Positions 32,313 through 41,654 of a stretch of 64,000 nt of DNA are shown one piece after another. How positions within the stretch are numbered: position 1 is the stretch's first letter; every line of letters begins with the position of its first letter. Location: NCBI GenBank assembly GCA_046154645.1, contig JBJXDZ010000092.1:43713-107712 (forward strand). The letters run 5' to 3'. Both the position numbers and the translations under genes were made by a program. Origin of the DNA: Ga0077555 sp046154645 (GTDB taxonomy: Bacteria; Pseudomonadota; Alphaproteobacteria; Rhizobiales; Hyphomicrobiaceae). A model generated the notes under the pieces. The model ran no database searches. It saw nothing but the letters and a program-made list of their open reading frames with translations, and was not told where the DNA came from.

Positions 32313-34091
32313 TCAGGTGCCCTCCCGTGACCTGTTGCGACGGCGGGGCGCGCGAGCACCATGTGGCGCTTGCGCCGCCGTCCCCGATTGTCGGCCGTCC
32401 TCGAAATGCCACAGCCGGTGCACCAGGCCCATGAGCTTCTGCTCCCGCTGGGCCACGTCCTCCGGCTTCCACTCGGTAGCTGCTTCAAGATCGCGCGTGA
32501 GGACCAAAGCCGTGTTGCCGCGACCAAAGTAGACGTCCAGTTTCCGGCTCAGCTCCATGTTCCGGGCCCGGTCGTTCTGCTCGCGGGTGACCAGCACGAG
32601 GTTGCCGAGCGATTGCGTTGCCGTCTCTCGCTCGTCGGCAAGCGGGAACCAGGCCCGCCACTGGCTGTTGCGTCCCGGCTTCTGGGGTAGCACGTGCTCG
32701 ACCGTATAATCGGCCGGGTCGAGCCGCTGCGGTGCCCCGGCCATCTCGTCGTTGAGGCGCAAGAGCAGCAACTTGCAAGTGAGTTGGCTTCGCGCGTGAA
32801 TGCCGCGCAGATTGTAGAGAATATTGCGCTGCTCATCTCGGCTGAACTCGAGCGGGCTGTCCACCTCGTCGAGGCTCGCGCCGTCGCGGATCCGATGCAG
32901 CAGCCCCGTATACCGCGACAGGCGCTTGTCAGCGCCGACACCGAGAAATCGCAGCCCGAAAGCCAGTCGATCGTAGCGCTTGAGGAAAGCTTCGAGCCGA
33001 ACCGGATCGCCGTCGCATGTTTTCCAGTAGAACATCAGGCTGGGAATCCATTCGGAGCTGCCGAACCACGCCAGATAGGACAAATAGTTGCCGATGACAG
33101 GCGCCAAGTCACCGGTCCGCGGATCGCTACTTTTCAGCGCGGCAAAGATGCGGGCGTAGGGGTGGAGCACATCTTGGCAAAAGGCTGTAGCGCCTCCGGC
33201 CTGCGCGATAACCGTGCCGATGCCGCTGATGATCGTGCCTCGGCTCGGTCCTTCGATGGTCCGAATGTGGCTGAACAAGTCCTCGAAACTGCCGTTCAAT
33301 CTGGTTTCCAGGGTCGACCACATGTCGCTCGCCGCCGTCCGTTCGGCGGCCGGAATCGCGCCCAGAATCTGGGCTTTGAGAATGTCTTTCCGGGCCAATG
33401 GCCGACCGCGCTCATTGAGCACCGAGAAGATGCGATGGGCCCGGTCGATGCTGCGCGTCGTCACCACCGCGAAATGGCAGGCAGCACACAGAAATCGCGC
33501 CAGACGCTGCAGTTCGCTGTCCTCCAGCGCGTGGAGAACTTCGGCAAAGTGCTCGCGAACCGCCAGGATTTTCGCTTGACCTTCGCTCAACTCTTCATCC
33601 TCGGGCATCTCGATCGAGGCGCCCGACTGCTGCACGAAGGCATCGAGAAAGGTACTCTCCGCCCCCCGGGGCATGACGCGGAACCGGAACGGCTTCTCGC
33701 CCTGGCTGGTTTCGATCAGCGGCTTCACCAGCGGCTCGAGATCGAGATCGCGGTCGCGCGCCAGATCCCGCAGCACTGCCAGGAGAATGGTCAGCGTCAC
33801 CAGCCGCTGTTGGCCATCAATGATGTCGTAGGCACGCAAGCCTACGGCCACGTCAGACGTCCCGCCGGTCTCACCGACATCCATTAGAAGCACGGCGCCA
33901 AGGAAGTATCCCGGCTCGGCATGAGTGGGATCTTGCGCTTCGCTGCAGGCGATCATCAGATCGTCGATGAGCTGCCCGGCCTCCTTCGTTGTCCACGAAT
34001 AGGAACGCTGGTAGTCGGGAACGCGGAACATGTTGGGGTCCGCCAGCAAGCGATCGAGCGTACTGGCGTGAGCTGAAAATGCGGGTGCCAT
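32313..34091 (-). CDS. DUF262/DUF1524 protein (GmrSD-like)
   Basis: Paralog of the neighbouring gene and closer to the family consensus, 592 residues from the ATG at 34091. DUF262 motifs: VPDYQRSYSW near residue 24 and IIDGQQRLVTLTILL with intact DGQQR at 92-96. DUF1524 motifs: VEHVLPQKPGRNSQW (His466, Pro469) and SLGNLVLVTREQNDRARN. Both domains for nucleotide hydrolysis and DNA cleavage are therefore present. The C-terminal tail is basic (RAPRRRNRSREGT). The frame extends 27 codons further upstream, so the start is not certain. An HTH/S24 regulator gene lies upstream on the same strand with a 182-base gap. Likely role: type IV-like restriction or another anti-phage function; inference from family only. 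Confidence 0.87.
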   Translation of the reverse strand: MAPAFSAHASTLDRLLADPNMFRVPDYQRSYSWTTKEAGQLIDDLMIACSEAQDPTHAEPGYFLGAVLLMDVGETGGTSDVAVGLRAYDIIDGQQRLVTLTILLAVLRDLARDRDLDLEPLVKPLIETSQGEKPFRFRVMPRGAESTFLDAFVQQSGASIEMPEDEELSEGQAKILAVREHFAEVLHALEDSELQRLARFLCAACHFAVVTTRSIDRAHRIFSVLNERGRPLARKDILKAQILGAIPAAERTAASDMWSTLETRLNGSFEDLFSHIRTIEGPSRGTIISGIGTVIAQAGGATAFCQDVLHPYARIFAALKSSDPRTGDLAPVIGNYLSYLAWFGSSEWIPSLMFYWKTCDGDPVRLEAFLKRYDRLAFGLRFLGVGADKRLSRYTGLLHRIRDGASLDEVDSPLEFSRDEQRNILYNLRGIHARSQLTCKLLLLRLNDEMAGAPQRLDPADYTVEHVLPQKPGRNSQWRAWFPLADERETATQSLGNLVLVTREQNDRARNMELSRKLDVYFGRGNTALVLTRDLEAATEWKPEDVAQREQKLMGLVHRLWHFEDGRQSGTAAQAPHGARAPRRRNRSREGT

Positions 34092-34273
34092 GACAACAGA
34101 CGGGTTGGCCGCCTCGACGAATGCGTCCAGCTCGGCTCGAGCGGCAGCGTCGCAGCAGCAGTGGTTTCTCAACCAACCGCTTTATCACGATGCCAACAAG
34201 AGGGAAGATGCCAGATGATGGCCGGGGTCTGCATCAGGAGGAAAGAATTTTGCCCAGATGGCGGCTAATCAGA

Positions 34274-34945
34274 CTACTGTCTGGCCCAGATGATGCGCGC
34301 GATCCATCGCACTTCGGTGCGCGGCAACTCGAAGATATCCCGGCTTGGCCGGAAAGCGGCGAGCTCTATGATGGACCGTGTCGAACGCACCAGCAACCCT
34401 GGAATGGCTTGCCCGCGTAGCGGCTGTACGACCACCCGATCGCCGGAATGGGCGATCTCGGCAATGGAGGCAATCAGTGTGTTGCCCTGGCTGTAGGCCG
34501 GCTCAAGGCTGCTGTCGGCCACGGCAAGCGCAAATCGGCTGCCGGCCAGGTCGGACCCGGCTCGCGAAGGGCGTCGCTTGTGCAGATCGATCAGCGACGT
34601 TTTCGCCAATCCGTCGATGGCAGCGTCGCGCACCTCGCCGACGAGCGGCACATTGCTCAGTTCTTCGCTGGTCGTATTGCTTTTCGAGGTCGCGGGTTGA
34701 TCGAAATCGAGCGCGGCGAATTCATCCAGCGATGTCCCAGTCGCCTCCAGAACCTTGGCGATGCTCTCAGTGCTGGGCCAGCGTGGCCGGCCTTCCGGCG
34801 TAACGCGCTTGGAACGATTGAACGTAGTTGGATCGAGGCCGGCCAGACGAGCAAGGGCCGAAGGCGTCAACCCACGCCGACTGGCGAGCGTATCGATCGC
34901 CTGCCAGATCCAGGCATGGGTAAATGCGGCTGTGGGCTTGCTCAT
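34274..34945 (-). CDS. HTH transcriptional regulator with S24 (LexA/CI-like) C-terminal domain
   Basis: A 223-residue repressor-type protein. An XRE-like helix-turn-helix occupies residues 15-50 (RRGLTPSALARLAGLDPTTFNRSKR), and the C-terminal half (from VPLVGEVRDAA) has the peptidase S24 fold, with ADSSLEPAYSQGNTLIAS in place of the usual GDSMEP block. The position of the catalytic lysine appears to be lost (LLVRSTRSIIEL), so self-cleavage is doubtful. Relatives of this protein are common in Hyphomicrobiales. It could control the two DUF262 genes downstream on the same strand or the divergent DUF952-pyrD pair; the sequence does not decide. Confidence 0.83.
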   Translation of the reverse strand: MSKPTAAFTHAWIWQAIDTLASRRGLTPSALARLAGLDPTTFNRSKRVTPEGRPRWPSTESIAKVLEATGTSLDEFAALDFDQPATSKSNTTSEELSNVPLVGEVRDAAIDGLAKTSLIDLHKRRPSRAGSDLAGSRFALAVADSSLEPAYSQGNTLIASIAEIAHSGDRVVVQPLRGQAIPGLLVRSTRSIIELAAFRPSRDIFELPRTEVRWIARIIWARQ

Positions 34946-35101
34946 GACCAGAACTGCGTTATCGGCTGATCGTAGCAGGCCGTGCTTGCCACTGGGTCAT
35001 GGCGCGTCGCATATGCTGGGCGCGCCGGTCCCGTGAACCGCTCCGGGATTATGAACGCCACCGCCATGATCAGCCTGCTCCTTGCATTCGGAGAGCCCAT
35101 T

Positions 35102-35449
35102 ATGCCTAAGAGGGTATACAAAGTGTGCGCGACTGAGGCCTGGATCGCGGCTGAACAAACAGGATTCTTCATCGGCTCAACAGATGATGTTCGCGATGGT
35201 TTCATACACCTTTCCAGCGCTGGCCAGTTGGCGGGCACACTTCGTAAACATTTTCCGAATGCCTCCGGCTTGCTTCTGTTGGCGTTCGATGCCGACAGCT
35301 TGAGTCCGGCGTTGCGTTTGGAGGCCTCACCCAGCGGGCAGATCTACCCGCACCTCTATGGATCCTTGCCCGTTGCCGCCGCTTGCCAATCGTGGCCACT
35401 GCCATTGGACGCTGCCGGCATCCATATCCTGCCAGGAGATCTCGTCTGA
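35102..35449 (+). CDS. DUF952 domain protein
   Basis: A 115-residue protein covering a single DUF952 domain: VYKVCATEAWIAAEQTGFF, then DGFIHLSSAGQLAGTLRKHF, and the C-terminal IYPHLYGSLPVAAA. The family is of unknown biochemical function; the conserved FIHLS motif is thought to mark an active or binding site because the fold is related to ADP-ribosyl-type domains. The ATG at 35102 follows GGAGAG. Its stop overlaps the pyrD start in TGATG, so the two are translated together, a pairing that recurs in alphaproteobacteria. Confidence 0.9.
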   Translation: MPKRVYKVCATEAWIAAEQTGFFIGSTDDVRDGFIHLSSAGQLAGTLRKHFPNASGLLLLAFDADSLSPALRLEASPSGQIYPHLYGSLPVAAACQSWPLPLDAAGIHILPGDLV

Positions 35450-36546
35450 TGCTGAACGCGCTGTTCGATCTGGTCCGCCCCGCCTTGTTCGCCATGGACC
35501 CGGAGAAGGCTCACGAGGCCGCCCTCAGGTCACTCGAGCTCGGAGTACATCCGCGCGATCTTGGCCAAACAGAGCTCTGCCTCGCCAGCCGCCTCGGTGA
35601 TCTCCGTCTGGCAAACCCCATCGGCATCGCCGCGGGTTTCGACAAGGATGCCCGCGTGCCCGACCAGGTGTTGGCGTTGGGTTGCGGTTTTGCCGAGGTT
35701 GGTACCCTCACCCCGCGTCCGCAGGAGGGCAATACCAAGCCGCGCCTGTTTCGTCTCATCGAAGACCGCGCCGTCATCAATCGTTATGGCTTTAACAATT
35801 GCGGTCATGCGGCAGCTTTGCAGCGGTTGCAGCGTCGCCCCCGGCAGGGCGTCGTCGGAGTCAACATCGGTGCCAACAAGGACGCCAGCGACCGCACAGC
35901 GGATTATGTCGCCGGCCTTGAGACATTCTACGACGTGGCCAGCTACTTCACCGTCAATATCTCGTCTCCCAACACACCGGGGCTGCGCGACTTGCAGGCG
36001 CCGGCCGCCCTCGACGAATTGCTCGGCCGCGTCATGGCGGCCCGCGACAAAAAGGTCGCCGCTGGGCAACCCCGGCGGCCGATCGTGGTTAAGATCGCGC
36101 CCGACATTGCCGAGGAAGATCTTGCCGCCATCACCGCCCGCCTTGAAGCCCACAAGGTCGACGCCATCGCCGTTTCCAATACGACGCTGGCCCGCCCCAC
36201 GACGCTGCGCGACCAAGCCACAGCCCGGGAGGCAGGTGGTCTTTCGGGTCGCCCCGTGTTCCACCGCTCGACGGCTATGCTGGCGCGCGTCTATCAAGCC
36301 ACAGGTGGCCGCGTCCCCTTGATCGGCATGGGCGGCATTGACTCTGGCCAAACCGCATTGGCCAAAATCGAGGCCGGCGCATCGCTGCTTCAGCTCTACA
36401 CTGGCCTCGTTTACGAGGGGCTCGGCCTCATTCCGCGCATCAAGGCGCATCTTGCCGAGACCTGCCGCCTCGAGAGCCTGCGCTCGATCAGCGAGGTGAC
36501 CGGCCGCCGTGCCGCTGAATGGGCGAACAAGCGGCTCGACGGCTGA
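35449..36546 (+). CDS. pyrD: Quinone-dependent dihydroorotate dehydrogenase (class 2)
   Basis: PyrD oxidises dihydroorotate to orotate in pyrimidine synthesis, passing electrons from FMN to quinone at the membrane. The 365-residue protein has the class 2 N-terminal membrane-associating helix (LFDLVRPALFAMDPEKAHE), the FMN-site GIAAGFDKDARV, GVNIGANKDA, and the active-site loop FTVNISSPNTPGLRDLQ where Ser is the class 2 catalytic base. GMGGIDSGQTALAKIEAGASLLQLYTGLVYEG forms the phosphate site. The start is coupled to DUF952 by a one-base overlap. It ends 16 bases from the stop of the convergent MATE gene. Confidence 0.97.
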   Translation: MLNALFDLVRPALFAMDPEKAHEAALRSLELGVHPRDLGQTELCLASRLGDLRLANPIGIAAGFDKDARVPDQVLALGCGFAEVGTLTPRPQEGNTKPRLFRLIEDRAVINRYGFNNCGHAAALQRLQRRPRQGVVGVNIGANKDASDRTADYVAGLETFYDVASYFTVNISSPNTPGLRDLQAPAALDELLGRVMAARDKKVAAGQPRRPIVVKIAPDIAEEDLAAITARLEAHKVDAIAVSNTTLARPTTLRDQATAREAGGLSGRPVFHRSTAMLARVYQATGGRVPLIGMGGIDSGQTALAKIEAGASLLQLYTGLVYEGLGLIPRIKAHLAETCRLESLRSISEVTGRRAAEWANKRLDG

Positions 36547-36562
36547 GACAAGCGAGCGAACG

Positions 36563-37906
36563 TCAGCCGAAGACACTACGCATAAGCCGCGGCAGGCAGG
36601 CGAGCAGTCCGACCGCGCGCACGACATAGAATACCAGGTAGGCTGCCCAAAGCGCGTGATTGCCGATCATGGGCAAGAGGGCCATGGCCACGGCGATGTA
36701 GACCAGCACGCTCAGGATCATCGTGTTGCGCATGTCGCGCGTCCGCGTCGCGCCAATGAAGATGCCGTCGAGCTGGAAGCACCACACTCCGACCAGTGGC
36801 GCCAAAGCGGCCCAGAACAGATAGGTGCCGGCCGCTGCCTGGATGTCGACATTCTTGGCCGAGAAGGCGATGACCGCCGGCCCCCCGAACCAGATGGCGA
36901 GCGCCACCAGCACGGCCAACCCGCCGGCCCAGATCGTGGTCAGTCGAATGGCGGCCTGAAATTCTGCACGATCACGGGCGCCGACGGCGCGGCCGACCAG
37001 CGCTTCCGCCGCAAATGCGAAGCCGTCGAGCAGATAGATAGTGACATTCTTGATCGTGATCAGCAGCGCATTGGCCGCCAAGACGATGTCGCCGGCCGCT
37101 GCCCCCTGAGAGGTGAAGAACGTGTGTACCGCGTAGGCCGCCATCGCCCGCACCGTGATGTCGGCATTAATCGCGAAGGAGCGCGCCAGCCGCACCCGAT
37201 CGATCGCATCAACAATGGGCGCCTTGACGCCCATGCGTCGGGCTATGACGATCGCCCCCGCACAACCGATCAGCGCCGCCACGACTTCGGCGATCAATGC
37301 GGCATAGCCGACACCTGCGACACCGCCTCCGAGGCCCAAAGCGAACAGGATCGCCAGCCCCATGTTGAGCAGATTGAGCAGCAGTTGGATGGCGAATGCC
37401 AGTCCGGCCCGACCGAGCCCGATCAGCCAGCCGAGCAGCGCGAAATTCACCAGTCCGGCCGGCGCCGCCCAGATCCGGATATCAAAGTAGGTTGCCGCCG
37501 CCGCCTGCACCTCGGCAGAGCCACCCAACAGCCAGAAGGCACCCCAGCGTATGGGGGCCTGCAGCAGCACCAGCAGTACGCCGCCGGCCAGCGCGATCAT
37601 TACCGCGCGCAGCAGGTGACCGGCGATCTCGCGGCGATCCTGAGCTCCCACGGCCTGAGCTGTAAGCCCGGTCGTGCCCATGCGCAGGAAGCTGAACCCC
37701 CAGTACAGCATGTTGAAGATCAGCGCCCCGATGGCAACGCCACCCATCAGGTGCGGCACGCCCATCTGGCCAATCACCGCCGTGTCGACGAAGCCGATCA
37801 GCGGCACGGTCGCATTCGACAGCGTGATCGGCACCGCGATCTTGAGCACTTCGGCGTGGCCGAGGCGCGGCGGCAGGCGGTCGCTCGCCGCCAGTTCGCT
37901 GGTCAT
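36563..37906 (-). CDS. MATE family efflux transporter (DinF-like)
   Basis: A 447-residue membrane protein with about 12 transmembrane helices in two pseudo-symmetric halves: VLKIAVPITLSNATVPLIGFVDTAVIGQMG opens the first, and SINADITVRAMAAYAVHTFFTSQG-like sequence opens the second. The family exports drugs or metabolites with a proton or sodium gradient. The FVDTAVIG motif and overall length place it in the DinF branch. Its ATG overlaps the stop of the small DUF6460 gene (ATGA), so both form one operon. The substrate cannot be inferred. Confidence 0.92.
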   Translation of the reverse strand: MTSELAASDRLPPRLGHAEVLKIAVPITLSNATVPLIGFVDTAVIGQMGVPHLMGGVAIGALIFNMLYWGFSFLRMGTTGLTAQAVGAQDRREIAGHLLRAVMIALAGGVLLVLLQAPIRWGAFWLLGGSAEVQAAAATYFDIRIWAAPAGLVNFALLGWLIGLGRAGLAFAIQLLLNLLNMGLAILFALGLGGGVAGVGYAALIAEVVAALIGCAGAIVIARRMGVKAPIVDAIDRVRLARSFAINADITVRAMAAYAVHTFFTSQGAAAGDIVLAANALLITIKNVTIYLLDGFAFAAEALVGRAVGARDRAEFQAAIRLTTIWAGGLAVLVALAIWFGGPAVIAFSAKNVDIQAAAGTYLFWAALAPLVGVWCFQLDGIFIGATRTRDMRNTMILSVLVYIAVAMALLPMIGNHALWAAYLVFYVVRAVGLLACLPRLMRSVFG

Positions 37907-38187
37907 CGCGGGCGCTGATCGTCGCGGGATTTGAGGCCGCCGATCAACCGTGCCACCAGCCAGATAGGAACTACCACCACCGCACCGAGCACCAGATAGC
38001 CGAACACGCTCTCGATGGCGCCGAAGCCCAGGGCCGAGATGCGCTGGAACAGCAACCGCAGATGGTGCAGCAGGTTCTCGGGCCTGATATCGAGTGCCGA
38101 CATGACAACACCGACGACCACGGACAGCACCGCCAGACGCAGAATGACCGCCAGCGGGTTGCCACCGAAAACCCGGTTCCTGTCCAA
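37903..38187 (-). CDS. DUF6460 small membrane protein
   Basis: A 94-residue protein with two hydrophobic helices (LAVILRLAVLSVVVGVVMSAL and YLVLGAVVVVPIWLVARLI) separated by an amphipathic stretch, matching the Hyphomicrobiales DUF6460 family of unknown function. Translation starts at a TTG, supported by GGGAGG six bases upstream. It overlaps the MATE transporter gene by 4 bases. It reads divergently from the helicase gene at 38274. Confidence 0.85.
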   Translation of the reverse strand: MDRNRVFGGNPLAVILRLAVLSVVVGVVMSALDIRPENLLHHLRLLFQRISALGFGAIESVFGYLVLGAVVVVPIWLVARLIGGLKSRDDQRPR

Positions 38188-38273
38188 GCTGGACCTCCCA
38201 TATCAGTTGCGCGGCGGTGTCCGCCTGTGCCAGGGCTTGACCACCGAAACCCGCTTAACACAGTTGCTCCCCC

Positions 38274-40889
38274 GTGGCGACACCGCGCCAGGCGACGGCC
38301 AGTACCCGAAAGCGCGTAACTCGCCGGTCGACGGCCGCAGCGAGCCGGCCTGAGCATGTGCCGCCGGCTTCCGTTTTGCCCGAGCCCTTTGTTGCATGGT
38401 TCAAGCGGCGGGGTTGGGCCCCCCGCCCCCATCAGCTGGCCTTGCTCGAGCAGGGGCGGCTTGGTCGCTCCACGCTGCTGATCGCCCCGACAGGCGGCGG
38501 CAAGACTCTCGCTGGTTTCCTGCCCAGTCTGGTCGCGCTTGCCGGCGCCGAGCGCGCCACCGTCGGCAGCGGCCTGCACACGCTCTACATCTCGCCGCTG
38601 AAGGCACTCGCCGTCGACGTCGCCCGCAACCTGATGATGCCTATCGCCGAGATTGAACTTACAATCCGCGTCGAAACGCGCACCGGCGACACGCCCGCCT
38701 CCAAGCGCCGGCGTCAGCGCACGCGCCCGCCCGAGATCCTGCTCACGACGCCGGAGCAGATCGCTTTGCTGCTGGCCAACGAGGACGCCGCCTGGCTGTT
38801 TGCTGATCTGAAACGCATTGTCTTTGACGAACTGCACGCCCTCGCACCCACCAAGCGCGGTGATCTCCTGGCCCTCGGTCTCGCCCGCTTGCGGCAGTTG
38901 GCGCCGAATCTCGTGGCGACAGGCCTTTCGGCAACGGTGGCAAGGCCAGCGGAACTGTGTGCCTGGCTGGTGCCGCAAAGAGAGCCCGCAACCCAGACCA
39001 GCCTGGCCGATCTTGTCACTGTCACTGGTGGTGCCAAGCCCTCGATCACTATCCTCGAAACCGAGGACGCGCTGCCGTGGGCCAGCCACACGACGCGCTA
39101 TGCCGTGCCGGAAATCCTGGCCGCAATCGCGCGCCATCGTCTGACGCTCGTCTTCGTCAATACGCGCATGCAGGCCGAATTGATGTTCCAGGAGATCTGG
39201 CGCCAGAACGAGGCGAGTCTGCCGATCGCCTTGCATCACGGTTCGCTTGACGTCGCTCAGCGCCGCAAGGTGGAAGCTGCCATGGCCGCCGGCAAATTAC
39301 GGGCCGTCGTCGCAACCTCCACGCTCGATCTCGGCATCGACTGGGGCGACGTTGATCTCGTGCTCCAGATCGGTGCGCCAAAGGGTGCGAGCCGCCTCAT
39401 CCAGCGCATCGGTCGCGCCAATCATCGTCTCGATGAGCCCTCACGCGCCATCCTGGTACCGTCCAATCGCTTCGAGGTGCTCGAATGCCGCGCCGCTCTC
39501 GAAGCCGCGGAAGCCGGGGCGCAGGATGCCGTCGTCACCCGCCGCGGTGCCATCGACGTCCTTGCCCAGCATGTCCTCGGCATGGCCTGTGCCGGCCCTT
39601 TCGCGCCTGCCGAACTGCATGCCGAAATCGCCTCGGCCTATCCCTACGCACACGTTACGCACGCGCATCTCGATCGCGTCATCGATTTCGTCGCCACCGG
39701 CGGCTACGCGCTGCGGGCCTATGAGCGCTTCGCCCGCCTGCGCCCGACCGAAGATGGCCGCATGCGCCTCTCGCATCCCCGCTTGGCCCAGCAGTACCGC
39801 CTCAATGTCGGCACCATCGTCGAAAGCCCGATGCTGAAAGTACGCCTGGTCGGCCGCAAGGGCGCGCCTCGTCCAGGCAGGAGCGCAAGACCTCTGCAAG
39901 GTGGCCGCGTCCTCGGCGAAATCGATGAATGGTTTGCCGGTGAACTGAAGCCGGGCGATGCCTTCGTCTTCGGCGGCGAGGTGGTTCGACTCGAAGGCAC
40001 CCGCGAGACCGAGGTCTACGTGTCGCGCGCCACCGCCCGCGATCCTCTCGTGCCGAGCTATCCGGGCGGCAAGTTTCCGCTTTCGACGCATCTCGCCGCT
40101 CGCGTGCGCGCCATGCTCGCCGACCCTGCTGCCTGGCCCCGCTTGCCGCCTGCCGTCGCGGAATGGCTTGAGCTGCAAAGCCGAAACTCAATCATACCAG
40201 GCGCCGACGAGGTGTTGATCGAGACGTTTCCACAGCGCGACCGCCACCATCTCGTCGCCTACCCCTTCGAGGGCCGCCTGGCGCACCAGACCCTGGGCAT
40301 GCTGCTGACGCGCCGCCTCGAACGGCTTGGCGCCCGCCCCCTCGGGTTCGTCGCCAACGATTTTGCGCTCTCCATCTGGGGCCTGGGCGATCTCACGGCC
40401 ATGATTGCGTCCGGCCACCTCGATCTCGACTGCCTACTGGAAGAAGACATGCTCGGTGACGATCTCGAAGCCTGGCTCGCCGAAACGAGTCTGATGCGAC
40501 GAACCTTCCGTCACTGTGCGATCATTGCCGGCCTGATCGAGCGGCGTCATCCTGGCAAGGAGAAGTCCGGCCGCCAGCTCACCGCCTCCTCCGACTTGGT
40601 CTACGATGTCCTCCGCCGCCATGAGCCCGGCCACATCTTGCTCGAAGCGGCCTACGCCGATGCGGCAACAGGGCTCCTCGACATTGCCCGTCTGCAGGAC
40701 TTCCTTCGTCGGATCAGGGGGCGAATCAGGCATATTGCATTGGCCCATGCCTCGCCGTTGTCGGTGCCGGTGCTGCTCGAGATGGGCCGCGAGCTGGTCC
40801 GGGGCGACGCGCAGGAGTTCATGCTGCGCGAGGCGGCGGATCTCCTGATCAAGGAAGCCATGGCCTCGGGAGACGTGGCGGAGGGATGA
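38274..40889 (+). CDS. Ligase-associated DNA damage response DEXH-box helicase (Lhr-like)
   Basis: An SF2 helicase of 871 residues. Motif I is LIAPTGGGKT, motif II VFDELHAL (DELH), motif III TGLSATVARP, and helicase-C motifs include ATSTLDLGIDWGDVDLVLQIGAPKGASRLIQRIGRANHR. The Lhr-core C-terminal region follows. It belongs to the branch found beside an ATP-dependent ligase, an MBL-fold exonuclease and PdeM in DNA repair clusters; only PdeM is present here, overlapping by 4 bases (ATGA). The start is a GTG with weak ribosome binding, so the first 20-30 residues are uncertain. The start region diverges from DUF6460 with an 86-base gap. Confidence 0.92.
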   Translation: MATPRQATASTRKRVTRRSTAAASRPEHVPPASVLPEPFVAWFKRRGWAPRPHQLALLEQGRLGRSTLLIAPTGGGKTLAGFLPSLVALAGAERATVGSGLHTLYISPLKALAVDVARNLMMPIAEIELTIRVETRTGDTPASKRRRQRTRPPEILLTTPEQIALLLANEDAAWLFADLKRIVFDELHALAPTKRGDLLALGLARLRQLAPNLVATGLSATVARPAELCAWLVPQREPATQTSLADLVTVTGGAKPSITILETEDALPWASHTTRYAVPEILAAIARHRLTLVFVNTRMQAELMFQEIWRQNEASLPIALHHGSLDVAQRRKVEAAMAAGKLRAVVATSTLDLGIDWGDVDLVLQIGAPKGASRLIQRIGRANHRLDEPSRAILVPSNRFEVLECRAALEAAEAGAQDAVVTRRGAIDVLAQHVLGMACAGPFAPAELHAEIASAYPYAHVTHAHLDRVIDFVATGGYALRAYERFARLRPTEDGRMRLSHPRLAQQYRLNVGTIVESPMLKVRLVGRKGAPRPGRSARPLQGGRVLGEIDEWFAGELKPGDAFVFGGEVVRLEGTRETEVYVSRATARDPLVPSYPGGKFPLSTHLAARVRAMLADPAAWPRLPPAVAEWLELQSRNSIIPGADEVLIETFPQRDRHHLVAYPFEGRLAHQTLGMLLTRRLERLGARPLGFVANDFALSIWGLGDLTAMIASGHLDLDCLLEEDMLGDDLEAWLAETSLMRRTFRHCAIIAGLIERRHPGKEKSGRQLTASSDLVYDVLRRHEPGHILLEAAYADAATGLLDIARLQDFLRRIRGRIRHIALAHASPLSVPVLLEMGRELVRGDAQEFMLREAADLLIKEAMASGDVAEG

Positions 40890-41614
40890 CGATGCTTGAA
40901 ATCAAGCCAGAACGGGCCAGCATCAACGATTACGCCACCCAGACCATCACCGTCTGCGGCAAGCAGTTCGTTGCCGACATGAGCGGCGCCCTCTTCTGGC
41001 CCGGCGAGAAAACGCTGATCGTCTCGGACCTACACTTGGAAAAGGCCTCATCATTTGCGGTTCGAGGCCAGATGCTGCCCCCGTACGATACCCGCGAGAC
41101 CCTGCAACGGCTGGCCGAGGCCATCGATCGCTATGACCCGGCGCGTGTTATCGCCCTCGGTGATAGCCTTCATGAGCCTGCCGCTGCTGACCGCATTGGT
41201 GCCGAGGATCTGCAAATTCTCCATATCCTGCAGGAGGATCGGCAATGGGTCTGGGTGACCGGCAACCATGATCGCGAGATCGGCGACCGGCTAGGAGGCA
41301 GCGTGGTCGAGGCCATGCTGATCGGCGGCCTGAAGTTGCAGCATGAGCCGCAAACCAGCCAGGTCACCCACGAGATTGCCGGCCATCTGCATCCGGCCGC
41401 GCGGCTTTCGGTGTATGGCCACACCGTTCGCCGGCCCTGCTTCGTCGGCAATGGGCGGCGGCTGGTCGTCCCGGCCTTCGGATCGCTGACTGGCGGTCTC
41501 AACGTCCTGGACCCGGCCTTCGAGCCCTTGTTCGGATTGGACGGCATCAGAGTCTGGATGCTCGGGCAGGAAGGCGTGTATCCGGTTGCAACGCGGCAAC
41601 TGGCGGCGGACTGA
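40886..41614 (+). CDS. pdeM: Ligase-associated DNA damage response endonuclease PdeM
   Basis: A 242-residue metallophosphoesterase that in repair clusters acts as a nuclease partner of the Lhr-type helicase. All metal motifs are intact: VSDLHLEK (Asp48, His50), ALGDSLHE (Asp93), TGNHDRE (Asn127, His128), and GHLHPAARL and YGHTVRRPCF near the C-terminus. The start overlaps the helicase stop, so the two proteins are made together. No ligase or exonuclease gene of the usual cluster is adjacent. Confidence 0.9.
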   Translation: MTMLEIKPERASINDYATQTITVCGKQFVADMSGALFWPGEKTLIVSDLHLEKASSFAVRGQMLPPYDTRETLQRLAEAIDRYDPARVIALGDSLHEPAAADRIGAEDLQILHILQEDRQWVWVTGNHDREIGDRLGGSVVEAMLIGGLKLQHEPQTSQVTHEIAGHLHPAARLSVYGHTVRRPCFVGNGRRLVVPAFGSLTGGLNVLDPAFEPLFGLDGIRVWMLGQEGVYPVATRQLAAD

Positions 41615-41654
41615 GCCGGTGATGAGTGCTGTGCGGTGCCAAAAATGCCTAAAT

